Shown here: positions 15,100-24,918 of the stretch, piece after piece | How positions within the stretch are numbered: position 1 is the first letter of the stretch | Layout of the letters: each line of letters begins with the position of its first letter | NCBI RefSeq assembly: GCF_023715705.1 | Contig: NZ_JAMBOS010000002.1 | Span: 1 to 64,000 of the forward strand | DNA: 64,000 bases | From: Halalkalibacter oceani | GTDB taxonomy: Bacteria > Bacillota > Bacilli > Bacillales > Bacillaceae_D | Direction of reading: 5' to 3' | The notes under the pieces: model-generated | Database searches by the model: none | The model's input: only the letters and a program-made list of their open reading frames with translations | What the model was told of the DNA's origin: nothing | Program-made: the position numbers and the translations under genes

Positions 15100-16278
15100 A
15101 TGAATCAGCAATTTGATCAAGTAATCCCTCGTCTTGGCACGAATTCATTGAAGTGGGACATGACTGAGCAGCGATTCGGCGAAAAAGACCTCCTGCCTTT
15201 ATGGGTCGCCGATATGGACTTTAAAGCACCACAGGCGGTGATAGACGCGCTTCACCAAAAGGTGGAACACGGCATTTACGGCTATCCGGCACATAGCGGG
15301 TCGGTGGATAAAGCAGTGCAAAATTGGCTTCAACGCCGCTTTCAGTGGCAGGTGGAGGCCGACTCCTTTTTGTACACATCGGGAGTCGTTCCGACAATCA
15401 GCTTTATTATTCAGGCTTTTACGGAGCCAGAAGATGAAATCATTATTCAGACCCCTGTTTATTATCCTTTTTTTGAGGTAGTCAAAAAGAACAAGCGCAC
15501 GCTGCTTCGCAATCCATTGGCCTTTGATGGAGAGCGCTATGAAATGGACTATGATCAGCTTGAATCGATTATAACTGAAAAAACGAAAATGCTTATTTTA
15601 TGTCATCCTCATAATCCGGTCGGTCGTGTCTGGAAGCAGGATGAGCTGGAAAAGCTGGCAGCAGTTTGCAAGAAGCATGATCTCCTCGTTGTTTCGGATG
15701 AAATTCATGCCGATTTACTGTTTAAAGGCCAGCAGCACATTCCGTTTGCCTCCTTAAACAAGGATGCCTCCGAGCGGACGCTGACATGCCTCGCGCCGAG
15801 TAAAACATTCAACCTGGCCGGAATTCAGACGTCTTATGTCGTGGCGGAGAACAAGCAATTGCGGCAAAAGCTGGCTAATCATTTAGCCAATATGTTTGTC
15901 AGCGGGACCAACATGTTTGCTGAGGTGGCGACAGAAGCCGCCTACACACACGGGGAGCAATGGCTGGAAGACTTGATGAGCTATGTGGAAAGCAATTATC
16001 AATTTGTCAAGAGCTACGTCGAAACGCATTTGCCGCGATTACGCGTGATGGATTGTGAAGGAACCTATTTACTCTGGCTTGATTGCTCCAAGCTGCCGTT
16101 GACCGCGGATGAAAGGAAAAAGTGGTTCATCGAAGAAGCGAGAGTGGCCTTAAATCATGGCTTGATTTTTGGCGAAGAAGGAAAAGATTTTGAGCGGGTG
16201 AACTTAGCGTGTCCACGCAAAACGCTTGAACAAGGCTTGGAGCAAATTAGGCAGGCCTACGAGCGCAGCAATTTTTAA
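15100..16278 (+). CDS. patB: PatB/MalY-type cystathionine beta-lyase (C-S lyase)
   Basis: Fold-type I PLP enzyme of 392 residues that cleaves the C-S bond of cystathionine or cysteine S-conjugates to pyruvate, ammonia and a thiol. The opening GTNSLKWD is the MalY/PatB signature. The PLP-binding lysine lies in APSKTFNLAG near residue 231, with HPHNPVGRVW and SDEIHADL upstream. ATG 15100 has GGAAGGAAG at good distance; the frame also has an upstream GTG at 15091. It stands alone between the ABC-F gene (divergent) and a small reading frame. Confidence 0.92.
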   Translation: MNQQFDQVIPRLGTNSLKWDMTEQRFGEKDLLPLWVADMDFKAPQAVIDALHQKVEHGIYGYPAHSGSVDKAVQNWLQRRFQWQVEADSFLYTSGVVPTISFIIQAFTEPEDEIIIQTPVYYPFFEVVKKNKRTLLRNPLAFDGERYEMDYDQLESIITEKTKMLILCHPHNPVGRVWKQDELEKLAAVCKKHDLLVVSDEIHADLLFKGQQHIPFASLNKDASERTLTCLAPSKTFNLAGIQTSYVVAENKQLRQKLANHLANMFVSGTNMFAEVATEAAYTHGEQWLEDLMSYVESNYQFVKSYVETHLPRLRVMDCEGTYLLWLDCSKLPLTADERKKWFIEEARVALNHGLIFGEEGKDFERVNLACPRKTLEQGLEQIRQAYERSNF

Positions 16279-16430
16279 AAGGAATTTTACGCTTTTGCTA
16301 GCAGGAATTAGCAAATACTCGTCGAAATCGTTATATACATGCATGAATGGAAACTTGCCGGAATACATTGTAATCGACTCTACAGGTAGGTAGTCAAACA
16401 TCCTAATTGGAGAAGGGAATGTTTTGTATT

Positions 16431-16577
16431 ATGGCAGTTGAAGCTTTGTTTGAGGTGCTTATTGATGAGTGTGAAGGCAAGCTTGGCAGGGGCCTAGATG
16501 AACAGGAAAGAATGCTGATCAAATGGATTGAAGAACGGCAGCTCGAATTGCATTACAAGAATATGAAAACATCATAA
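16431..16577 (+). CDS. Small acidic protein, 48 residues, unknown
   Basis: Reading frame beginning MAVEALFEVLIDECEG and ending LELHYKNMKTS. It is helical and acidic in character, with no membrane segment and no cysteine pair. AGAAGGG lies about 15 bases before the ATG, which is rather far. It sits between patB and the YwpF-like gene with no overlapping alternative gene. I do not recognise it; it could be a genuine small Bacillus protein or chance. Confidence 0.45.
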   Translation: MAVEALFEVLIDECEGKLGRGLDEQERMLIKWIEERQLELHYKNMKTS

Positions 16578-16756
16578 ATTGAGCGAAGGTTGTTGACCCA
16601 ATGAGTTGTTCTTCCATTGGGTCAACATTTTTTATTTGCCGGAAAAAGCCGTACCGACCGGGGAAGGGATTGGTTCTTTGCCGGTCATCTGTGATAAAAT
16701 GGAGGCATTCGATAAAAAGGCCGTTCTCAGTCAGGGCAGCAGGGAGGGAGCAACTG

Positions 16757-17245
16757 ATGAAAACATTCAAGCTGTATTCGATTTGCTTACTTGAAGGTAA
16801 GGAAGACAGTGTGGAACAGAAAAAGATCTCGATCGAAGACGGATTAATCATTAACATGGAAAACCCGGAAAAAACGTGGTACATTGAAGCCGTGTTTGCT
16901 CATACTGAGCTCGACTTTTTTGAACGGGTGCAAAGAGAGGACCGCCATATGTTGGCTGATGTGGTCATCACTAGTAAAGAGAACCAGCCGGCTACGATGA
17001 TTACGAAATTAAAAGCGATCACGAAGCTTTCTGAACAAATCAGCGTACTATTTGAAGCGAAGCTCGCTCAGAAAAAGGGCGAACTGTTTGAAAGTGTGCT
17101 GAAGGATTTAATTGAAAAGGGATTGAGCGGCGAAGAACTGCTGCAGGAATTCCGGCAGCAAACCGCCAGCCGGATCGCCCATTCGCAGCATATGCTCGAC
17201 GAGCTCTACCGCTCACTGCAAAAAAATAATGAATTGAATTGGTAA
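16757..17245 (+). CDS. YwpF-like protein
   Basis: 162 residues. The beginning MKTFKLYSICLLEG and the segment SIEDGLIINMENPEKTWYIEA match what I recall of YwpF of B. subtilis, a protein of unknown function; a charged helical C-terminus follows. There is no signal peptide or membrane segment. ATG 16757 is preferred because AGGGAGGGAG lies six bases before it; the frame stays open upstream but without a ribosome site. A perfect 19-bp hairpin starts right after the stop codon. Confidence 0.75.
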   Translation: MKTFKLYSICLLEGKEDSVEQKKISIEDGLIINMENPEKTWYIEAVFAHTELDFFERVQREDRHMLADVVITSKENQPATMITKLKAITKLSEQISVLFEAKLAQKKGELFESVLKDLIEKGLSGEELLQEFRQQTASRIAHSQHMLDELYRSLQKNNELNW

Positions 17246-17246
17246 G

Positions 17247-17384
17247 AGGCTTTGTTCCAAAAGGATGCTTTATCCTTTTGGAACAAAGCCTGAAACAGCG
17301 AGCGGAGTCTGCACAAGGGGTTTAAAAGTGAGCAAGGAAAGTGGTCTTCTTTCCTTGCTCACTGCGTGCAGTATGCAGCCGCTG
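17247..17384 (+). repeat. Compound structured repeat, divergent copy R6
   Basis: The hairpin 17247-17291 (CCAAAAGGA/TCCTTTTGG top) is followed by a repeat with the same three-tier plan but other stem sequences: CAGCG/CGCTG (17296, 17380), TGCAC/GTGCA (17310, 17366) and AGTGAGCAAGGAAAG (17327-17341) with CTTTCCTTGCTCACT (17349-17363). The unpaired GAGCGGA and TTTAAA segments of the other copies are kept (17300-17306, 17320-17326). Confidence 0.7.
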
Positions 17385-17493
17385 ACATCCTTGAGTTGCC
17401 TCAGTAAAAGCGAAAGCAATGGCTCCGCACGCTGCCCGACAAGAACCACACTTCCAGCCTTCAAAACCATACCCAGATTCCGCACACACTTCA

Positions 17494-17542
17494 AGAGCTT
17501 GAGATAAAAGGTTCGCTTTACCTTTTATCTCAAGCTCTTTTG
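17494..17542 (+). terminator. Hairpin terminator before the MFS gene
   Basis: AGAGCTTGAGATAAAAGG (17494-17511) pairs perfectly with CCTTTTATCTCAAGCTCT (17521-17538), then TTTT. It has the same AAAAGG/CCTTTT top as the hairpins attached to the repeats. Between 17385 and 17493 there is only decayed repeat-like sequence. Confidence 0.7.
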
Positions 17543-17607
17543 CATAGAAAGCCGCTTTTTCCCCATACTAACACTACTACAATCTAGGTGGAGCGGGGGA
17601 GCTTGAG

Positions 17608-18816
17608 ATGCAGGAAAAAAAGACATGGGATATTCTTTCCATTTCGTCTATTCCGTTAGTAATGACGTTGGGGAATTCAATGCTGATTCCGGTTTTGCCA
17701 CAGATTGAAAAGGAGCTGTCGATTTCCTCCTTTCAAGTCAGTATGCTCATCACGGTTTATTCCATTGTCGCGATTCTTTGTATTCCGGTAGCCGGTTATA
17801 TTTCGGATCATATCGGGCGGAAAAAGGTCATTATCCCGAGCTTGATCATTGCGGGAATCGGCGGGCTGATTTCCGGCTTTGCCTCCTGGCAAATGGAGGC
17901 GCCGTACATGATCCTCCTTCTGGGCCGGTTGTTACAAGGAGTGGGTGCGGCCGGTGCATCTCCAATTGTGATGCCGCTGGTAGGCGATATGTATGTGAAA
18001 GAGGATGATGTCAGTAAAGGGCTAGGAATGATTGAAACAGCCAATACGCTTGGTAAGGTGCTCAGTCCGATACTCGGCGCAGCATTGGCGACCATCGTCT
18101 GGTTTATGCCCTTTTTTGCTTTTCCGGCTTTTTGCGTCATCTCGATTTTGTTGATGATCTTCCTTGTGAAATCTCCGCCTTTAAAAAAGGAGCCGATTCG
18201 CTTCCGCAAGTTTTGGCAAAATATGAAAGTGATTTTTAAGCGTGAAGGGCGATGGCTGTATGCCGTGTTTATCGTGGGCGGCATTTGCATGTTTGTGCTT
18301 TTTGGTGTGCTTTTTTATTTATCAACGATGCTTGAGGATGACTATCACATTGATGGGATAAAAAAGGGGATTATATTGGCGATTCCGTTAGGGGCGCTTT
18401 GCTTTGCCTCTTATGCAACAGGTAAGGCGATCGGTCAGGACAAGCAAAAAATGAAGTGGATGACGGTTGTCGGGATCGCTTTATTAACCGTTGCGATCTT
18501 TGCTGTCTCCTTCTCTAAAGATGTCTATTTACTCTTGACCTCGCTGTTCATAAGCGGAGTGGGGATCGGGATTGCGTTGCCGAGCCTCGATGCTCTTGTG
18601 ACAGAGGGGATTGATATGGAGCAGCGTGGGTCGATCACGTCCTTTTACAGCAGTATGCGCTTTGTTGGTGTCGCTCTGGGGCCCCCTGTTTTTGCTTTAC
18701 TTATGAAGCTGTCTCATTCGACGATGTTTTTGCTGAATACTCTTGTCTGCCTGCTCGCTCTTGTCATTATCCTGTTTGCGATCAAGCCGGAGGAAACCGT
18801 TAAGGCGACATGGTGA
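17608..18816 (+). CDS. MFS drug-exporter-like permease (DHA1 type)
   Basis: 402 residues with about 12 hydrophobic segments. The DHA1 motif A GYISDHIGRKKV lies between segments 2 and 3, GRLLQGVGAAGASPIVMPLVGDMY is the motif B/C-like region, and there is a second, weaker repeat in the C-terminal half. Proton-driven efflux of a small toxic compound is the usual role; the substrate is unknown. GGGGGAG precedes ATG 17608. It stands as a single gene after a terminator. Confidence 0.88.
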   Translation: MQEKKTWDILSISSIPLVMTLGNSMLIPVLPQIEKELSISSFQVSMLITVYSIVAILCIPVAGYISDHIGRKKVIIPSLIIAGIGGLISGFASWQMEAPYMILLLGRLLQGVGAAGASPIVMPLVGDMYVKEDDVSKGLGMIETANTLGKVLSPILGAALATIVWFMPFFAFPAFCVISILLMIFLVKSPPLKKEPIRFRKFWQNMKVIFKREGRWLYAVFIVGGICMFVLFGVLFYLSTMLEDDYHIDGIKKGIILAIPLGALCFASYATGKAIGQDKQKMKWMTVVGIALLTVAIFAVSFSKDVYLLLTSLFISGVGIGIALPSLDALVTEGIDMEQRGSITSFYSSMRFVGVALGPPVFALLMKLSHSTMFLLNTLVCLLALVIILFAIKPEETVKATW

Positions 18817-18886
18817 GGAAAAGAAATAGTATTTATCCGTTTTCCTCGTTATACTTGACGTAACAAGTGAAAAAGGATGACCGATC

Positions 18887-19369
18887 ATGAAACAGTTTAT
18901 TGATCAGCACGGCTGCCAGGTGCGGCTGGTCTTCGGTGAAGAAGCAAGCCTGTCTCCAATCGCCGGCCATGTGTGGATTGTCTGCCGCTATCAGGGAAAG
19001 TGGCTGTTGACGAACCATAGCAAAAGAGGCTGGGAATTTCCAGGAGGGAAAGTCGAGGAACGAGAGTCGGCAGTCGAAGCAGCAGAAAGAGAAGTATTCG
19101 AAGAAACGGGAGCGCGGCTGGAGGCCGTCCATTATCTTGGTCAATATGAAGTAAGCTGCCGGCAGGAAACGATTTATAAAAATATTTATTTTGCCAGAGT
19201 GAAGGAATTGCTGCAGAAAGATGATTATTTGGAAACGGCGGGGCCGGTGCTGTTGGAGGAATTTCCTGCTGCTGTCGCTGAGGATCAGCGTTTCAGCTTT
19301 ATTATGCAGGATCAGGTGCTGCCGCTTGTCCTTGCTGAAATCAAGCGGAAAGGCTTGCTTGCAGAGTGA
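18887..19369 (+). CDS. ytkD: Nudix hydrolase YtkD
   Basis: 160 residues with a complete Nudix box, from GGKVEERESA to REVFEETGA near residues 49-73, which binds the metal and hydrolyses nucleoside triphosphates or diphosphate-linked substrates. In B. subtilis YtkD (MutTA) removes oxidised nucleotides such as 8-oxo-dGTP and has been linked to RNA end processing. Gene order (ytkD next to ytlDCA, ytmA and pckA) supports the assignment. AAAAAGGATGA precedes ATG 18887. It converges on ytlD with a shared terminator region. Confidence 0.88.
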   Translation: MKQFIDQHGCQVRLVFGEEASLSPIAGHVWIVCRYQGKWLLTNHSKRGWEFPGGKVEERESAVEAAEREVFEETGARLEAVHYLGQYEVSCRQETIYKNIYFARVKELLQKDDYLETAGPVLLEEFPAAVAEDQRFSFIMQDQVLPLVLAEIKRKGLLAE

Positions 19370-19373
19370 AAGG

Positions 19374-19438
19374 AGGAGAGGGCGCAGACCGTTGCCGGTT
19401 GCTCTCCTCTTTTTTTGAAACGGTTTAAAACCGTTTCA
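19374..19438. terminator. Terminator region between convergent ytkD and ytlD
   Basis: AGGAGAG (from 19374) pairs with CTCTCCT (about 19402-19408), followed by eight T, which ends ytkD. Immediately after, TGAAACGGTTT (19416-19426) pairs with AAACCGTTTCA (19428-19438) across the ytlD stop codon and can serve the minus strand. Confidence 0.7.
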
Positions 19439-20225
19439 GCAAATAGCTTTCAAGCAGCTCGACTCCTTTATACATAACTGTCGCTAAAATCGCGATGACA
19501 AACAGGCTCATCAGAACTAAGGTAAAGTTAAATACCTGGAAGCCGTAAATGATCAAATAGCCGAGTCCCTGTTTGGAGACGAGAAATTCACCGACGATGA
19601 CGCCGACCCAGGCTAAGCCGACATTGACCTTCAAGGTCGAAATGATCGTTGGCAGGCAGGCCGGAAAAATAACATGCTGAAACGTTTGTGTCTTAGTCGC
19701 TCGAAACGTGTGCATCACTTTTAAATAGTTAGGGTCAACTTCACGAAAGGCGGTGTAGACGACCATTGTTGTAATAATGACGGAGATCAGTGCTCCCATC
19801 GCCACGATCGAGGTGAAGGTGGGGCCGAGGCCGACAATAAGCAGCGGCCCGAGAGCGACCTTCGGCATCGAGTTTAGGATGACGAGATAAGGGTCAAGTA
19901 CTTTCGAGAGGAAGCGCGACCACCAGAGCAGGGCGGCAAGGGCAGTACCAATGAAAGTGCCGAGCAGGAAGCCGAGTATCGTCTCAAGTAACGTGACCGC
20001 TGTATGACCGAGTAAGGAGCCGTCTGTCAGGCGTTCGATAAACAGCTGCCCAATCCGGCTTGGCATACTGAACAGCAACGGATCAATCCAAGTAAGTCGT
20101 GCCGCCAGTTCCCAGAGGAGAATAAAAAGGACGAACAAGCTGAGCTGAACGGTGAGAACTAGACGCTTTTCTTTTTTTACGCTGGCTAAGTACTGCTGAT
20201 GTAACGCCTCAAGTGTTCGTCTCAA
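19425..20225 (-). CDS. ytlD: ABC transporter permease YtlD (SsuC/TauC type)
   Basis: 266 residues, about six hydrophobic segments, with the permease EAA-type loop in the middle of the second half ([21 protein letters not shown]). It belongs to the sulfonate/nitrate/taurine-type importer permeases. TTG 20225 is the only suitable start; it has AAGGAG ten bases upstream and overlaps the end of ytlC by 17 bases, so translation is coupled. With ytlC and ytlA it forms a complete importer. The substrate is not known from the sequence. Confidence 0.88.
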   Translation of the reverse strand: MRRTLEALHQQYLASVKKEKRLVLTVQLSLFVLFILLWELAARLTWIDPLLFSMPSRIGQLFIERLTDGSLLGHTAVTLLETILGFLLGTFIGTALAALLWWSRFLSKVLDPYLVILNSMPKVALGPLLIVGLGPTFTSIVAMGALISVIITTMVVYTAFREVDPNYLKVMHTFRATKTQTFQHVIFPACLPTIISTLKVNVGLAWVGVIVGEFLVSKQGLGYLIIYGFQVFNFTLVLMSLFVIAILATVMYKGVELLESYLLKRF

Positions 20226-20988
20226 CGTGTTCCATCTCCTTCCATATTAACTGAAACAGCTCATTGAAGCGCGGATGACTTCTTGCTTCAAACGGTAGGA
20301 CGGAGGTTATTTCCTCCGGCATCGTAAAGGTGCGATGAATGCGTCCCGGCCGTGGAGTCAGAAGAATAATCCTGTCAGACATCGCGATCGCCTCGCCAAT
20401 ATCATGGGTGACGAGAATCGCTGTTTTGTGAGCGGCTTTTAACGTACTGAAAACAAGATCCTCCAGCTTCAGCTTTGTTTGATAATCGAGCGCTGAAAAC
20501 GGCTCATCAAGCAAAAGAAGGGAGGGATCTGTCGCGAGCATCCGGACAAGTGCGACGCGCTGCCGCATGCCCCCGGATAATTGATTCGGGTAATCATCCT
20601 TTTTATCGCCAAGTCCGATTTGCTCGAGCCAGTCGAGCGCCCGCTTGTGTGACTGTGATGAATAGTCTCCGCGGATTTTTTGTCCGATGGTGATATTATC
20701 CTCAATCGTCCGCCACGGAAATAAGTAATCCTGCTGCAGCATGTAGCCGATATTGGCTCCCTTTTCGGAGGAAGGCTGGACCTGACCATCGATTCTAATT
20801 TGACCACTTGTCGGCACGAGCAGACCGGCGATGAGAGAAAGCAGGGTCGTTTTGCCGCAGCCGCTTGGGCCAAGAAGGGAGATAAATTCTCCCTCCTCGA
20901 CAGAAAAAGAAATCGACTCAAGCGCCAGCATTGCTTCGCGCTCGGTGATATAGCTGCACGTAACATCATTTAGCTCAAGAATAGACAT
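20209..20988 (-). CDS. ytlC: ABC transporter ATPase YtlC (SsuB/TauB type)
   Basis: 259 residues. Walker [10 protein letters not shown] lies near residue 40, the Q-loop in [12 protein letters not shown], the signature [15 protein letters not shown], Walker [13 protein letters not shown] and the switch His in VTHDIGEA. The YLFPWRT loop is typical of the nitrate/sulfonate/taurine importer ATPases. It lies 12 bases behind ytlA and overlaps ytlD. GGGGGAA is the ribosome site. Confidence 0.93.
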   Translation of the reverse strand: MSILELNDVTCSYITEREAMLALESISFSVEEGEFISLLGPSGCGKTTLLSLIAGLLVPTSGQIRIDGQVQPSSEKGANIGYMLQQDYLFPWRTIEDNITIGQKIRGDYSSQSHKRALDWLEQIGLGDKKDDYPNQLSGGMRQRVALVRMLATDPSLLLLDEPFSALDYQTKLKLEDLVFSTLKAAHKTAILVTHDIGEAIAMSDRIILLTPRPGRIHRTFTMPEEITSVLPFEARSHPRFNELFQLIWKEMEHVETNT

Positions 20989-21000
20989 GCCGCATTCCCC

Positions 21001-22002
21001 CTATTCGATGACCTTCTCTGCTATTGAAGTGTCAACAAGGATGTCATAATCAACATGTTGTGGCAGCTCACCGGCCTCTTCCATAATGAGGTGCAGGTTA
21101 TCCCAGGCTTCTTCCTGGACTATCGGTGATGAAGCGAAGGAGCCTTGGGCGTGATAACGTTCCACAACTTGGGCGATCAGCTCGACCGGCGTATCTTCAA
21201 AAAAGTCGATAATGGCCTCGGCAACCTCTTCTGCCGGGTGTTGCTCGACCCACTGCTGCCCTTTATAGAGCGCGCGGGTGAACCGCTCCAATGTTTCCGG
21301 ATTGTCGTCCAGCATGCTTTGCTTCGCGATAAAGCCGGTGTAAGGAACCGAGCCTGATTCCGTGCCAAAGGAAGCGATAATATGACCGAGACCTTCATTT
21401 TCAAACAGCGTGGCCTGCGGCTCAAAAAGCTGGACAAAGTCACCAGTGCCGGATGCGAATGCACTAGGAATGTTGCCGAAGTCAATACTCTGAATCAGTG
21501 TCAAATCATTGTGCGGATCAATACCATTCTTTTTCAGCACATGCTCACCGACCATCTGCGGCATTCCGCCTTTGCGCTGGCCGAGGAAGGTGCTGCCTTT
21601 TAAATCCTCCCAGGAAAAGGAATCGAGCTTTTCCCGCGAGACGAGAAAGGTGCCGTCGGTCTGCGTGAGCGCGGCAAAGGTAACAGCCGGATCTGCCGCT
21701 TCCTGGGCATAGACATAAATCGTTGTCTCCGCACCGACGAGACTGATGTCAGCCCCGTCCGACAGCAAGGCAGTCATTGCTTTATCGCCGCCCCAGGCCG
21801 TCGTTAATTCAAGCTCAATGCCTTCTTCTTCAAAGAAGCCTTGAGCGATCGCGGCGTAAAAAGGAGCGTAAAAAATCGATCTCGTGACCTCGGCAACGCG
21901 CACTGTTTCCGTTTTTGACGAGCCTCCAAGCGCACAGGCGGTTGTCGTCACTGTCAGCAGCAGGACCGCAAACAAGGCTGAAGCCTTTTTCCAAATTGGC
22001 AT
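21001..22002 (-). CDS. ytlA: ABC transporter substrate-binding lipoprotein YtlA (NMT1/THI5-like)
   Basis: 333 residues. The lipoprotein signal MPIWKKASALFAVLLLTVTT leads to the lipobox TACA (Cys near residue 23). The NMT1/SsuA-like fold follows, with APFYAAIAQGFFEEEGIELEL and TALLSDGADISLVG. This class binds thiamine precursors, sulfonates, nitrate or related small molecules. ATG 22002 is chosen because AAAGGAG sits nine bases upstream; ATG 22011 would directly abut it. First gene of ytlA-ytlC-ytlD. Confidence 0.9.
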   Translation of the reverse strand: MPIWKKASALFAVLLLTVTTTACALGGSSKTETVRVAEVTRSIFYAPFYAAIAQGFFEEEGIELELTTAWGGDKAMTALLSDGADISLVGAETTIYVYAQEAADPAVTFAALTQTDGTFLVSREKLDSFSWEDLKGSTFLGQRKGGMPQMVGEHVLKKNGIDPHNDLTLIQSIDFGNIPSAFASGTGDFVQLFEPQATLFENEGLGHIIASFGTESGSVPYTGFIAKQSMLDDNPETLERFTRALYKGQQWVEQHPAEEVAEAIIDFFEDTPVELIAQVVERYHAQGSFASSPIVQEEAWDNLHLIMEEAGELPQHVDYDILVDTSIAEKVIE

Positions 22003-22094
22003 AACGGTCATCTCCTTTAAAAATGGTGTCGATTACGATAGTGTATGAACAAAGGAGAAAATGTGTGTTTTACCCACTAGAAAGGAGGAAATGG

Positions 22095-22880
22095 ATGAAG
22101 CGCTTAATCGATAAGGTTAAGATTCCGTCCCCTCATCCCCGCATTTCCCTTTATTTGATTACGTACTGGAGCGCGGGCTTACGGGTTAAGGGCTATCTTG
22201 CTGTCCCGGATGGAAAAGAAAAGCTGCCGGGACTTCTCTATTTACGGGGCGGCATAAAAACTGTCGGCATGGTCAGAGTGCAGCGCCTCATTCAATGGGC
22301 GGCTGAAGGGATGATCGTGCTCGCTCCGTTTTACCGTGGCAATAAAGGAGGCGAAGGAAATGAGGATTTTTGCGGGGATGACCGCGAGGATGCTTTTACC
22401 GCCTTCGACCTTCTGCAAAGCGTGCCGCGGGTCGAGCGCGAGTCTCTCCATATTCTCGGCTTTTCAAGGGGTGGGGTGATGGCATTGCAGACAGCTCTGG
22501 CGAGACCGCAGGCGAGCTCCGTCACCTGCTGGAACGGGGTATCCGATATGGTCCTGACCTATGAGGAACGGGTTGACCTGCGCAGAATGATGAAACGGGT
22601 CATCGGCGGAACGCCGAATAAGTATCCGGAGCGCTACCGTTGGCGAACACCTCTTCATCAGCTGGCCGCTCTTAAGCCACGGATATTGCTAATTCATGGA
22701 GAAAAAGATGAGCATGTCTCGCTGACCCATGCCCGCCTCGTAGAACAGGTATGCAGGCAGGAGGGGAAGGAAGTTGCGACCTGGTATTTTCCTCAATTCA
22801 GCCATCACTTTCCACCGACGGAGCAGCGTGTAATCTTGTCAGAAGCAGCTGCATGGATGAAAGGACAGGGAGGGAAGTAG
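22095..22880 (+). CDS. ytmA: Alpha/beta hydrolase YtmA
   Basis: 261 residues, prolyl-oligopeptidase/dienelactone-hydrolase type. The nucleophile elbow is GFSRGG (Ser near residue 121), the acid is Asp in HGEKDEH and the base is His in FSHHF near the C-terminus. LLYLRGGIKTVG is the oxyanion strand region. The substrate is unknown. ATG 22095 follows AAAGGAGG; the frame is open further upstream without a start signal. It is divergent from ytlA and convergent with pckA, as in B. subtilis. Confidence 0.85.
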   Translation: MKRLIDKVKIPSPHPRISLYLITYWSAGLRVKGYLAVPDGKEKLPGLLYLRGGIKTVGMVRVQRLIQWAAEGMIVLAPFYRGNKGGEGNEDFCGDDREDAFTAFDLLQSVPRVERESLHILGFSRGGVMALQTALARPQASSVTCWNGVSDMVLTYEERVDLRRMMKRVIGGTPNKYPERYRWRTPLHQLAALKPRILLIHGEKDEHVSLTHARLVEQVCRQEGKEVATWYFPQFSHHFPPTEQRVILSEAAAWMKGQGGK

Positions 22881-23004
22881 CAATGACCTCAAACGCCAAA
22901 AGCCCGTTGTAAGTGGCTTACAACGGGCTTTACTAGAGTGCGTCGGTTCCGTGCATTGCGGAGGGGCTGTGCCAAAAGTTTGTTTACCTTTGACACAGCC
23001 CCTC
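22880..23004 (-). repeat. Compound structured repeat, copy R7 (reverse orientation)
   Basis: The repeat 22880-22959 nests GCAATG/CATTGC, ACGC/GCGT and a perfect 15-bp stem AAAGCCCGTTGTAAG (22899-22913) with CTTACAACGGGCTTT (22917-22931). GTGAG/CTCAC of other copies is GTAAG/CTTAC here, a further two-sided change. The companion hairpin 22961-23004 (GAGGGGCTGTG with CACAGCCCCTC) lies on the same relative side as in the other copies. It separates the convergent ytmA and pckA genes. Confidence 0.8.
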
Positions 23005-23016
23005 ATGAACAAGTGC

Positions 23017-24597
23017 TTATTTAGGTCCTGCTGCTTTAATATTGTCGTTGATATTATCGAATTTCTTGAAGTTTTCTTTGAAATTAGCTGCTAATTCTGC
23101 TGCTTTTTCATCATAGGCCGCCTGGTCGGACCAAGTATCACGCGGTTTTAAGACAGTGTCCGGCACACCAGGGCAGTGAAGCGGAATGTGAAGACCGAAA
23201 ATCGGATCAACCGTCGTTTCAACTGTGCGCAGTTCACCGTGCAACGCCGCTTGAACCATCGCCCGGGTATGTTGCAGGTTCATTCTGCTGCCGACGCCGT
23301 ATGGGCCGCCTGACCAGCCTGTATTGACAAGGAAAACATCGACATCGTGCTGGTCGATCTTTTCACCAAGCATTTCTGCATAGCGGGCCGCCGGCAATGG
23401 CAAAAACGGGGCGCCAAAGCATGTTGAGAAGGTCGCTTCAGGTGAGGTGATGCCGCGCTCTGTTCCAGCTAATTTACTTGTGTAGCCGGAAAGAAAGTGG
23501 TACATCGCCTGCTCTTTTGTCAGCTTGCTGATTGGTGGCAACACGCCGAACGCATCAGCTGTTAAGAAAATAATCGTATTTGGATGTCCGGCCAGACTTG
23601 GGAAAATCGCATTCGGAATCGCTTCTAACGGGTAAGCGGCGCGCGTATTTTCTGTTAACGATACATCATCGTAATCCGGCTCGCCGGTTTTTTCGTCGAT
23701 CACGACATTTTCCAGAACGGTGCCGAAGCGGATCGCGTTCCAAATTTGCGGCTCTTTTTCAGCTGAAAGGTTGATGCATTTCGCATAGCAGCCGCCTTCA
23801 ATATTAAACACGCCGTTGCTTGACCAGCCATGCTCATCATCACCGATTAATGAACGGTGAGGGTCGGCGGAAAGAGTTGTTTTCCCGGTACCGGAAAGCC
23901 CGAAGAACAAGGCGACGTCGCCTTCCCGGCCAACGTTGGCTGAGCAGTGCATCGAAAGGACGTCCTGCTCAGGAAGCAGGTAATTCATCACGGAGAAAAT
24001 TGATTTTTTCATTTCTCCGGCATATTCGGTTCCACCAATGAGGACAATTCGCTCCTCAAATGATACGATAATAAATGTCTCAGACAGCGTGCCGTCGACC
24101 GCGGGATCAGCTTTAAAGCTTGGTGCTGAAACGATGGTGAACGCGTTGTCGTAAGTCTGGGCATCTTCAGCTGTCGGACGGATAAACAATTGACGGGCGA
24201 AGAGCTGCTGCCACGCAAATTCGTTAATGACTCTTAACGGTAAACGGAATCCTTCATCGGCGCCGGCAAAGCCTCTTGACGCATAAAGTTTATCTTTTTT
24301 CTCTAAATGGCGGACAACTTTTTGGAAAAGACGGGTAAATACCTCTTTTTCAATCGGCTGGTTTACAGCTCCCCAGTTAATTTTATCTTGAACGCTCTCT
24401 TCCTTCACAATAAATTTATCTTTAGGGGAGCGGCCTGTATAGGCGCCTGTTTCGACACTTAATGCACCGGTAACAGAGAGCTTTCCTTCGCCGCGCATTA
24501 ACGCCTCCTCGATTAGAGATGAGATCGGTAAATCATGATGGACCTGGTCCTGCTTAAGTAACTCTGCTAGTTCTGTTTGTAGGCTAATCGTTTTCAT
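23017..24597 (-). CDS. pckA: ATP-dependent phosphoenolpyruvate carboxykinase
   Basis: 526 residues. It converts oxaloacetate and ATP to phosphoenolpyruvate, the first committed step of gluconeogenesis. The kinase-1a loop [15 protein letters not shown] lies near residue 237 and is followed by [21 protein letters not shown] is present as [12 protein letters not shown], along with [13 protein letters not shown] 24597 has AAAGGGTG upstream; 13 further in-frame codons upstream are unlikely to be used. It is divergent from metK, as in B. subtilis, where pckA is repressed on glucose by CcpN. Confidence 0.96.
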   Translation of the reverse strand: MKTISLQTELAELLKQDQVHHDLPISSLIEEALMRGEGKLSVTGALSVETGAYTGRSPKDKFIVKEESVQDKINWGAVNQPIEKEVFTRLFQKVVRHLEKKDKLYASRGFAGADEGFRLPLRVINEFAWQQLFARQLFIRPTAEDAQTYDNAFTIVSAPSFKADPAVDGTLSETFIIVSFEERIVLIGGTEYAGEMKKSIFSVMNYLLPEQDVLSMHCSANVGREGDVALFFGLSGTGKTTLSADPHRSLIGDDEHGWSSNGVFNIEGGCYAKCINLSAEKEPQIWNAIRFGTVLENVVIDEKTGEPDYDDVSLTENTRAAYPLEAIPNAIFPSLAGHPNTIIFLTADAFGVLPPISKLTKEQAMYHFLSGYTSKLAGTERGITSPEATFSTCFGAPFLPLPAARYAEMLGEKIDQHDVDVFLVNTGWSGGPYGVGSRMNLQHTRAMVQAALHGELRTVETTVDPIFGLHIPLHCPGVPDTVLKPRDTWSDQAAYDEKAAELAANFKENFKKFDNINDNIKAAGPK

Positions 24598-24658
24598 TGC
24601 CGCACCCTTTCTTTCATCAAAAAATTTGGTTAACATTAACAGCTTTAACTTGGTTAAT

Positions 24659-24686
24659 AGTATAACACATTTAGATTAATAGTCTA
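24659..24686 (-). promoter_or_regulatory. Likely pckA promoter
   Basis: On the minus strand TAGACT (24686-24681) and TATACT (24664-24659) are 16 bases apart, about 60 bases before the pckA start. The AT-rich stretch around it contains further TATACT-like sequences on both strands. Confidence 0.5.
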
Positions 24687-24873
24687 TACTATTAGCGAAT
24701 TTTTTTTTATGTGCGGCTTATAAATTAAAAAAGGCTGTCATCCAATTACCTGAATATAAGGTAGACATTTTTATCCTTTTGCATACGATGGAAGTATCAG
24801 GTAAAATGGCCGGACAAGAGGATTATCCTGAAGAATCAACCCGTTTCCTTATTTTATTCTTGTCCTCTGGCAG

Positions 24874-24902
24874 TTGACAGTACACGTGATGTGCGATATG
24901 AT
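24874..24902 (+). promoter_or_regulatory. metK promoter
   Basis: TTGACA (24874-24879) and TATGAT (24897-24902) with exactly 17 bases between them, directly ahead of the SAM riboswitch. Confidence 0.85.
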
Positions 24903-24918
24903 ATGCGTCGAACGGATA

